Assembly (NCBI GenBank): GCA_031284295.1
Contig: JAITAE010000218.1
Span: 1-10,154 of the forward strand
DNA length: 10,154 bases
Direction: 5' to 3'
Source of the DNA: Spirochaetaceae bacterium
Lineage (GTDB): Bacteria; Spirochaetota; Spirochaetia; Treponematales; Breznakiellaceae
The position numbers were made by a program, and so were the translations under genes. The notes under the pieces are model-generated. The model ran no database searches. It worked only from the letters and a program-made list of their open reading frames with translations, and had not been told where the DNA came from. Below are positions 1 through 4,352 of the stretch, one piece after another; positions within the stretch are counted from its first letter, which is position 1; every line of letters starts with the position of its first letter.

Positions 1-1
1 T

Positions 2-127
2 GACGCCGTGCTGATGACGGACGGCAAGGGGCAGGAACAGTTTGCGGACGCCATATACAAGGGTATCGTCGAATTCGTAGAACGCTTCGAAAAATCAGGC
101 GGTTTTACGGAGGTCGCGAACCGCTAA
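2..127 (+). CDS. C-terminal fragment, probable N-acetylmuramoyl-L-alanine amidase
   Basis: Only the last 41 codons are in the window; the gene starts upstream of it. The visible tail contains FADAIYKGIVEFVERFEK, an alanine-rich amphipathic helix of the form (I/F)A-x-A-I-x-x-G-I. Zn-dependent amidases of the Amidase_3 family (AmiC/CwlM type, which cleave the MurNAc–L-Ala bond in peptidoglycan) typically end this way, after a segment where a short loop follows the last catalytic residues. None of the zinc ligands lies inside the window, so the assignment rests on this terminal helix alone. It ends in TAA, and a small hairpin overlaps the stop. An unrelated protein with a similar C-terminal helix cannot be excluded. 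Confidence 0.45.
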   Translation, partial: DAVLMTDGKGQEQFADAIYKGIVEFVERFEKSGGFTEVANR

Positions 128-141
128 GGCAAACAGCCTTA
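125..141 (+). terminator. Weak hairpin overlapping the stop of the first gene
   Basis: TAAGGC and GCCTTA form a 6-bp stem around the loop AAACA, starting at the stop codon itself. No proper T-tract follows, so a role in ending transcription of the amidase-like gene is only a possibility. Confidence 0.25.
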
Positions 142-466
142 TCCTAAGGGTTGTCTTTATCATTCTACCTGCCACCGCCTCCGGTATATGTCCGTGATAT
201 CCCGTCCCCCATCTCCATATTGTTGGTGATAAATTCATTCGTATGATGGTATTCTTTGTCATAATACTTGATCTTTCGTATCGCTTTAGGGTAATGCCTT
301 TTCGTCTGCGCTCCCGTTAGCTTTATTCGCACATCAGAGATGACAGCCCCGTCCTTTTCATGCGGATTGTTCTTTATCCGTTTATATGCCCCGTCGCTCT
401 TCATCTGGGTTACGAAGTTTGACCCTTGTAAGTCTATAGTATATAAGGATTTATAATCAACATACC

Positions 467-501
467 ACCCACCCCACCTCACCCCACCCCACCCCACCCC
501 A
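467..501. repeat. ACCCC pentamer tandem repeat at the deletion junction of the IS4 remnant
   Basis: About six ACCCC units (one is ACCTC) run from 471 to 500, with a partial unit before them. On the minus strand this is a series of GGGG runs spaced by single T, a strong G-quadruplex pattern. It lies exactly where the transposase loses its second catalytic aspartate block: the sequence before it ends in PRLNL and the sequence after it resumes at YVDYK. Confidence 0.85.
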
Positions 502-711
502 GATTAAGACGCGGTTTCACCGCCACTTTTGCCTTACAGTATTTCGCCCGGTCGTATCTTTTAAGGCATACTGAAATGACCGGTGCGTCAATTATCCGCA
601 AGGGCGCCTTGAACAGTTTCTTCATCTTTCCCGCAATCCCTTGCGCCTTGTCTACAACTATATGAAACGCATCTTCAAGAACATGGCAGTCCCGTTTTTC
701 CATAGCGTCGC

Positions 712-740
712 GGAAAGTGGAAAGTGAAAAGTGGAAAGTT
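712..740. repeat. GTGGAAAGT-type imperfect tandem repeat in the IS4 remnant
   Basis: GGAAAGT, GGAAAGTGA and AAAGTGGAAAGT recur back to back. The repeat replaces roughly 15 codons that IS4 transposases carry between the SVREIEN block and the STFRDAMEKRD block. It may be a second deletion junction filled with simple sequence. Confidence 0.6.
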
Positions 741-759
741 TTCTATCTCTCGAACGCTT

Positions 760-773
760 CGGACTTTAGTCCG
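760..773. repeat. Short palindrome CGGACT-TT-AGTCCG
   Basis: Perfect 6-bp inverted repeat inside the IS4 remnant, next to CGAA-CGC-TTCG at 751-761. The transposase frame changes here: removing the five bases GAAGC (minus strand) would join GLKS to VREIEN in one frame. This suggests a small insertion, though that reading is inference. Confidence 0.5.
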
Positions 774-936
774 CAACATCCGGTAAGCTGCCCATACACT
801 ATCTGTTTGAAGAAAATAAAGGTTGAAAGAATTCTCGCTCCCTTGTCCGCCTGAGGGCCCTCTTTACGGCCTTTTCAAAATCGGATCTGCTCAGGGGGCT
901 TAACAAACCGGCTAACACTGTGGTATAAGTGGTCAT

Positions 937-1130
937 AGCTTGTATTTCCTTCTGATATATAATGCTCCTTATGGTGGTATATAGGGTTATAATAATTCTC
1001 TTATACCATCTCAAAGACCGAAATACAAGCTTTTTCTTTTTTTATCTACTTAAACCGGACAGCAGTGGTTTTCGATATGAATTACACAAGATATATAGCG
1101 ATAATTACCATCGCGGATTTTGTTATGAAG
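937..1130. other. Intergenic stretch without a recognisable gene
   Basis: AT-rich sequence that probably holds the 5' flank of the IS4 element. The pair TGGTATA (973-979) and TATACCA (1003-1009) could form a hairpin, but no clear IS terminus or target duplication can be fixed. A 64-codon plus-strand frame from 962 to 1156 has poly-Phe and no family resemblance, so I do not call it a gene. Confidence 0.4.
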
Positions 1131-1164
1131 TGCGACGGTTGCTAGGAAAGCACTGATTTATGCG
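1131..1164 (+). repeat. Dispersed repeat, copy 1
   Basis: Shares TGCGnCGnTTGCT..AGG and CTGATTTATnCG with the copy at 9108-9142 on the same strand. The similarity covers about 34 bases with a one-base gap. Confidence 0.6.
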
Positions 1165-1196
1165 GGTGCGTATAAAAAGTGCTACTTTGATGCGAA

Positions 1197-1213
1197 TGTC
1201 AACGAAGTTGACA
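1197..1213. repeat. Hairpin TGTCAAC-GAA-GTTGACA
   Basis: Perfect 7-bp stem with a GAA loop. It has the same stem length and loop as the hairpin at 1318-1334, with paired substitutions between the two. Confidence 0.7.
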
Positions 1214-1291
1214 CTCCTTCCTTAATGGGTTAAGCAGGATGCAAAGCGTCAGGCAAAACAGATTAAATACTTGTTTTATGCAATGAAATGA

Positions 1292-1320
1292 GCTTGCTCC
1301 TTAGGGTAACGATGATGCGC
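1292..1320 (+). repeat. Dispersed repeat, degenerate copy 2
   Basis: GCTTGCTccTTAGGGtAAcGaTGAT matches the 9108-9142 copy (GCTTGCTTAGGGCAATGCTGAT) apart from a 2-base insertion and a few changes. It runs straight into the second GAA hairpin. Confidence 0.5.
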
Positions 1321-1334
1321 CAACGAAGTTGGCG
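1318..1334. repeat. Hairpin CGCCAAC-GAA-GTTGGCG
   Basis: Perfect 7-bp stem with a GAA loop. Relative to the hairpin at 1197-1213, the outer stem positions have changed on both arms so that pairing is kept. Confidence 0.7.
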
Positions 1335-1343
1335 AGGCCTCAA

Positions 1344-1367
1344 GTTAATCAGCGTTGCCCTAGGCGG
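1344..1367 (-). repeat. Dispersed repeat, inverted copy 3
   Basis: The reverse complement reads CCGCCTAGGGCAACGCTGATTAAC, closely matching CCGCTTGCTTAGGGCAATGCTGATTTA at 9112-9139. It is in opposite orientation to the copies at 1131 and 1292, and it directly abuts the candidate structured RNA. Confidence 0.6.
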
Positions 1368-1560
1368 CTGGGAGTCAACTTTGGTAGTAGGTTTGTAAGT
1401 GAAATGCTACGATTTAAATTACCGGAGAAAAAGGATACTCCGGTTCGACGGGGCCGGAGGCCGTGCAAACGAGTTTACCTGGCAGGTTGTCCTTCACAGG
1501 GAGAAAATTTCTGGAAACCGGAAGGGCCCCCGGTAACGAGATTAACTTAAACCGGTCACC
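1363..1560 (+). ncRNA. Candidate structured non-coding RNA (class not established)
   Basis: GC-richer than its flanks and dense in short complementary segments. GGTA/TACC encloses GTAG/CTAC (about 1384-1425). ACCGGAG and CTCCGGT (about 1421-1444) form a 7-bp hairpin with an A-rich loop. GGCC-GGA-GGCC, AAAC-GA-GTTT and CCT-GGC-AGG hairpins follow. ACCGG and CCGGT pair across 1517-1535. CAACTT (about 1378-1383) could pair at long range with AGGTTG near 1484. Reading frames across it show no protein-family resemblance. The start, strand and end are uncertain. It could be an orphan HEARO/omega-RNA-like element, since such RNAs sit at the edge of mobile DNA and often lack their ORF, but I cannot confirm that class by eye. 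Confidence 0.3.
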
Positions 1561-1569
1561 CGGCACGGC

Positions 1570-1614
1570 TGGAGTTTGCGTCGCAAGCGCGTAGTGCCTG
1601 CGACGCAAACTCCA
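1570..1614. repeat. Perfect 16-bp inverted repeat with a 13-nt loop
   Basis: TGGAGTTTGCGTCGCA (1570-1585) is exactly complementary to TGCGACGCAAACTCCA (1599-1614). No T-tract follows, so it is not a standard terminator. Its GTTTGCGTCGC core resembles GTTTGCGCCGC at 9105-9115, which is part of a hairpin joined to the dispersed repeat there. Confidence 0.8.
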
Positions 1615-1669
1615 CGTATGGCAAGAATTATTGAAGAGAATCCTCTCCGTATACTAAAGGCGACTGACC

Positions 1670-1689
1670 GCCCGCCCCGCCCGGCGGGC
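1670..1689. repeat. GC-only hairpin GCCCGCC-ccgccc-GGCGGGC
   Basis: Perfect 7-bp GC stem with a 6-nt loop, just upstream of a TTGACA box. It could end transcription coming from the left, but the bases after it (TTGCATT) are a poor T-tract. Confidence 0.5.
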
Positions 1690-1694
1690 TTGCA

Positions 1695-1723
1695 TTGACA
1701 ATCTAATGTTATTGGTTAATTAT
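1695..1723 (+). promoter_or_regulatory. Candidate sigma-70 promoter upstream of batA
   Basis: A perfect -35 box TTGACA (1695-1700) is followed, after a 17-bp spacer, by AATTAT (1718-1723), which matches four of six -10 positions in an AT-rich stretch. It points toward batA with a leader of about 150 nt. Confidence 0.4.
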
Positions 1724-1827
1724 TGCTTAATATCATCAAGCTTCATTCACTTATTATTGTGATGTATTGGAGAGCCGCTTCGGGGCGGTGGGAAACCTGT
1801 ACAAGGGGCTATGTTAATAGAACGGCT

Positions 1828-1861
1828 AAAAACGGCGCGAGGCCTTTTAACTGCCGTTTTT
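1828..1861 (+). terminator. Terminator-like hairpin in the batA leader
   Basis: AAAAACGGC (1828-1836) and GCCGTTTTT (1853-1861) form a perfect 9-bp stem with a 16-nt loop, ending in a five-T run. It sits only a few bases before the batA ribosome binding site (GAGG at 1868-1871). It could end a short upstream transcript or act as an attenuator of batA. Confidence 0.6.
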
Positions 1862-1878
1862 GAAAATGAGGCGATACG

Positions 1879-2877
1879 ATGTTAGCGTTTGACAGGCCTG
1901 TTTTTGTACTTGCCGCTATTGCCGCGCCTTTTGCCGTTTTTGTGGCGCGGCGTTTTGTTCGCGGCGCTTTCCGGCTGTCCTTTTCGCTGGGAACGCCCGG
2001 CGGGGATTCGTTTACCCAGGCTGCAGGGTTTCGCTTTTTTGCCGCGTTTCCACGGATTTTGGACTACATCACCATCTGCCTGCTGCTGTTTGCGGCGGCG
2101 GGCCCTCAATTGGTCAAAAACGAGACGGTTTGGCTTGATCGCGGCGCGGACATTCTTTTTGTGCTCGATTGCAGCCCCAGCATGGCCGGTATAGACATGA
2201 ACGGCAGGAACCGTTTTGATACGGCGCGCGAGCTTATCCGAAACTTTGCGATGGTACGTCCCACCGACGCGATCGGGCTTGCCGCTATCGGTAACGATGC
2301 GGCCCTGCTAATCCCCCCGACTGTTGACCGTAAAGCTCTGTTCGACCGGCTAGACCGGCTTTCTATCGGCGAGTTGGGAGACGGCACGGCACTGGGTACG
2401 GCGCTCGCGCTGGCGGCGCTCCATCTGGAACATTCCGGCGCCGAACACAGGGCGCTTGTTCTTATCAGTGACGGCGAGAACAACTCAGGCGCGATACATC
2501 CGTTAACGGCGGCGGCGGCGCTGAAAGCGCAAGGGACGGCGTTGTACGTGATAGGCGTCGGCAGTTCCGGCGAAATACCTATAGATTATGTTGATCCGGT
2601 AACGAAGATTCGCCGTACAGGGTCCTTTGAATCGCGTTACAATTCCGAAAACTTACGCGCCATTGCCGATGCGGCCGGCGGGGTTTTTCTTTACGCGCCC
2701 AGCCGTGATTCGTTTTTGACGGCTTTCGCCGCCCTGAACAAGGCCGAGGCCGTTGTAAGCCGTAGCGCCGTCCGCAGCCGTAAACAGGGCATACACTGGT
2801 ACATCATTATGGCGGCATTGATTCTTGCCTGCTCCTCACGCTTTTTCCGTACAATTTTTCTTGGAGCGCCCTTATGA
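1879..2877 (+). CDS. batA: BatA-like membrane-anchored von Willebrand factor A protein
   Basis: A 332-residue protein with the BatA layout. Two N-terminal hydrophobic segments lie at about residues 8-24 and 59-76, a VWA domain spans about 88-290, and a final membrane segment lies at about 306-325. The metal-binding MIDAS is complete: DCSPS at 97-101, Thr170 in GDGTALG, and Asp198 in LISDGE. BatA proteins are implicated in aerotolerance and envelope stress in bacteroidetes and spirochaetes; they bind divalent metal and are thought to form complexes with BatB and other partners, with the VWA domain outside the cytoplasmic membrane. GAGG lies 7 nt before the ATG, supporting this start. The stop overlaps the batB start by 4 bp (ATGA), so the two are translationally coupled. 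The upstream MoxR ATPase and DUF58 genes usual for this operon are absent. The family is clear; the physiological role is inferred. Confidence 0.8.
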   Translation: MLAFDRPVFVLAAIAAPFAVFVARRFVRGAFRLSFSLGTPGGDSFTQAAGFRFFAAFPRILDYITICLLLFAAAGPQLVKNETVWLDRGADILFVLDCSPSMAGIDMNGRNRFDTARELIRNFAMVRPTDAIGLAAIGNDAALLIPPTVDRKALFDRLDRLSIGELGDGTALGTALALAALHLEHSGAEHRALVLISDGENNSGAIHPLTAAAALKAQGTALYVIGVGSSGEIPIDYVDPVTKIRRTGSFESRYNSENLRAIADAAGGVFLYAPSRDSFLTAFAALNKAEAVVSRSAVRSRKQGIHWYIIMAALILACSSRFFRTIFLGAPL

Positions 2878-4028
2878 CTTTTGATCATCCCGCAATGCTT
2901 TTGCTGCTGTATGCATTGATACCGCTGCTTATACTGATGGCGGTCAATTACAAAATACGGTTTACTCGCATTTATTCAGTTGCCGCACCGCTTTCTACCA
3001 TTTTTTATGACGATGTAGGTAAAACCAGAAAAAAAAGATCGAAAAGGCTGCCGGTACGGGTAGAATTGAGCCTGCGTTACGCCGCTTCGTGCCTGCTGTT
3101 TATAATTTTCTACATTTGCCTGTGCCTTGCACTGGCCGGGCCGTGTTTCGGTGTACATTTTGTACGGGAATTACGCAGGGGCGCCGATGTTGTGCTCGCT
3201 TTTGATTTGTCCCGCAGCATGAATGTGAGGGATGCGGCCCCGTTGCCGCCTGCCGCGGGGCGGCGGCAGGCGGCAGCGGGGGATACTAACGGGACGGCGC
3301 CCGCCATACGAGGCGAGCTGTCTTCGTCGCGGCTTGAACGTTCAATCTACACGGCAAAAAAACTGCTTGAATACCTGCTTCCCGATAGGGCGGCTCCGCA
3401 AAACATACGTTTCGGCGCGGCGCTGGGTAAGGGGGAGGCCATACTTGCCATACCCCTTACCGATGATTCTGAGGCGGTACTTGCCCTGCTAGACAGCCTT
3501 ACAAGCCTTGCGATAACTTCCCGAGGCACGAATCTGGAAAAAATACTTGACGCTGCCGCCGGTGCCTTTCAGGATAACTTTCCATCAGCACGGTATGTGG
3601 CGCTGTTTTCCGACGGCGAGGCATTGTCGGGTTCCCTTCAGGCCGCGCTTGAACGGCTGCGGGAACAGAATATTACATTATTTACTGTCGGCTCAGGCTC
3701 GGTCTACGGGGCTCCCGTACCGGAAGACGCCTCGTTTGAAACCGTTAATTCAAGCGGGAAGCCGCCCGCCGCCATTACCAGTTACCTGCGGCAGGATGTG
3801 CTTTCCGCCGCCGCGGAACGGACGGGCGGCACTTTCATAGACGGCAACACCGGCGCAGCCGCCTTTCTTGCCGGACTGATCAACGCGGACGGTATGACGG
3901 ACGGCGAATGGGTTTTCCGTGAAGAAAGCAACGCCATGTGGCATATATTCACAATCGTGGGGCTTGCCGCTTTTATTCTTTCAAAACTCTGTTCACTCCG
4001 GTTTAGGGGCAGGCGGGCGGGACAATGA
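2874..4028 (+). CDS. batB: BatB-like membrane-anchored von Willebrand factor A protein
   Basis: A 384-residue partner of batA. It has membrane segments at about residues 8-24 and 70-90, a VWA domain at about 103-335, and a C-terminal membrane segment at about 356-373. The MIDAS is intact: DLSRS at 111-115, Thr219 in SRGTN, and Asp247 in LFSDGE. GGAG at 2863-2866 precedes the ATG by 7 nt. Between the DxSxS motif and the first VWA helix there is an extra Pro/Ala/Gly-rich, charged stretch (about residues 120-150). It is encoded by a perfect 12-bp palindrome at 3245-3274 and is not a usual part of the fold, although BatB proteins can carry some insertion here. The gene converges on the small minus-strand gene and overlaps its 3' end by 36 bp. 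No batC, batD or batE follows on this strand. Confidence 0.75.
   Translation: MTFDHPAMLLLLYALIPLLILMAVNYKIRFTRIYSVAAPLSTIFYDDVGKTRKKRSKRLPVRVELSLRYAASCLLFIIFYICLCLALAGPCFGVHFVRELRRGADVVLAFDLSRSMNVRDAAPLPPAAGRRQAAAGDTNGTAPAIRGELSSSRLERSIYTAKKLLEYLLPDRAAPQNIRFGAALGKGEAILAIPLTDDSEAVLALLDSLTSLAITSRGTNLEKILDAAAGAFQDNFPSARYVALFSDGEALSGSLQAALERLREQNITLFTVGSGSVYGAPVPEDASFETVNSSGKPPAAITSYLRQDVLSAAAERTGGTFIDGNTGAAAFLAGLINADGMTDGEWVFREESNAMWHIFTIVGLAAFILSKLCSLRFRGRRAGQ
3245..3274. repeat. Perfect 12-bp palindrome inside batB
   Basis: GCCGCCTGCCGC (3245-3256) and GCGGCAGGCGGC (3263-3274) flank the 6-nt spacer GGGGCG. It lies inside the low-complexity insertion of the VWA domain and reads in frame as a Pro/Ala/Gly/Arg-rich segment. 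Confidence 0.85.
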
Positions 4029-4334
4029 ATCTCCCTTTGCCGCGGGGCCGGGCTGTCCGCTCTCGAGGTTTTTGGGTATCTTTAGTTTTTTGTAGCCATA
4101 CATTCTGAATATTTCATTGACCTGCTGCTTTAAAACCTTTTTTTTGTGCCTCTCATTCTGGAACACATTGTAATAATTATTTTTATAGTGCGCATTATAC
4201 ATATTGCCGTTACTGGTCATAAACAGTATGGTCCTTTCCTTTTTTTTAACCAATGTGATAATGCTGTTCCTATAAAAACCGCCTACTTTTAATCCCCGTA
4301 TATATTCTACCGGGGCATATTTTTGAACCAACAT
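3993..4334 (-). CDS. Small basic protein of unknown function, third gene of the sbcDC operon
   Basis: I do not recognise this 113-residue protein. It starts MLVQKYAPVEYIRGL, and its central part is rich in Lys, Asn and Tyr (for example NAHYKNNYYNVF) with a basic segment around RHKKKVLKQQ. The tail from about residue 90 is Pro/Gly/Ser-rich and is encoded opposite the end of batB, so it may be a read-through extension of a shorter ancestral protein. There is no signal peptide or membrane segment. AAGGA lies 8 nt before the ATG, and the gene starts 18 bp after the sbcC stop, both of which favour a real gene. The coding region is more AT-rich than batB next to it. The basic composition would fit a nucleic-acid-binding role, but that is a guess. 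Confidence 0.6.
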   Translation of the reverse strand: MLVQKYAPVEYIRGLKVGGFYRNSIITLVKKKERTILFMTSNGNMYNAHYKNNYYNVFQNERHKKKVLKQQVNEIFRMYGYKKLKIPKNLESGQPGPAAKGDSLSRPPAPKPE

Positions 4335-4352
4335 AACTTCATTCCTTTTAAT

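Larger units (their letters stand above)
160..936 (-). pseudogene. IS4-family transposase remnant with frameshifts and internal deletions
   Basis: Minus-strand pieces match successive blocks of an IS4-family DDE transposase. The N-terminus (ATG at 936-934, AAGGAA about 10 nt upstream) reads MTTYTTVLAGLLSPLSRSDF, like the DUF4372 N-terminal domain. After a frame change comes FKQIVYGQLTG (about 810-780), then SVREIEN in another frame (about 755-735). STFRDAMEKRD (about 723-690) follows, then the first-aspartate block RIIDAPVISVCLKRYDRAKY (about 595-535). Next is YVDYKSLYTIDLQGSNFVTQMK (about 462-397), then DITDIYRRRWQVE (about 200-163), the Y-x2-R-x3-E signature with the catalytic Glu. That last block lies in a different frame from the block before it, shifted at a G-run near 201-210. 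The second-aspartate segment is missing. A TGA follows the catalytic Glu directly, so the C-terminus is gone. The gene cannot give an active enzyme. The family call is confident; the exact ends are not. Confidence 0.85.

Noticed and set aside
1131..1367. CRISPR array
   Set aside because: The repeats are few, differ in sequence and orientation, and are not separated by regular spacers; no cas genes are present.
1430..1480. Possible tmRNA, from GGTTCGACGGGG near 1442
   Set aside because: No alanine-tRNA-like ends, no tag-peptide frame and no CCA-proximal T arm at a suitable distance.
1329..1608. Overlapping plus- and minus-strand frames of 60-75 codons
   Set aside because: Neither resembles a protein family, the plus frame needs a TTG start without a ribosome site, and the stretch is better explained by RNA-like stems.
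1770..1806. Possible group II intron domain V (GAGCCG ... GGGAAACC ... GGGGCT)
   Set aside because: The inner stem does not form the fixed domain V hairpin, and there is no reverse transcriptase gene or intron 5' end nearby.
2106..2483. 125-codon minus-strand frame opposite batA
   Set aside because: It lies fully inside a well-supported VWA gene and is Ser/Arg-rich, as expected from the antisense of that sequence.
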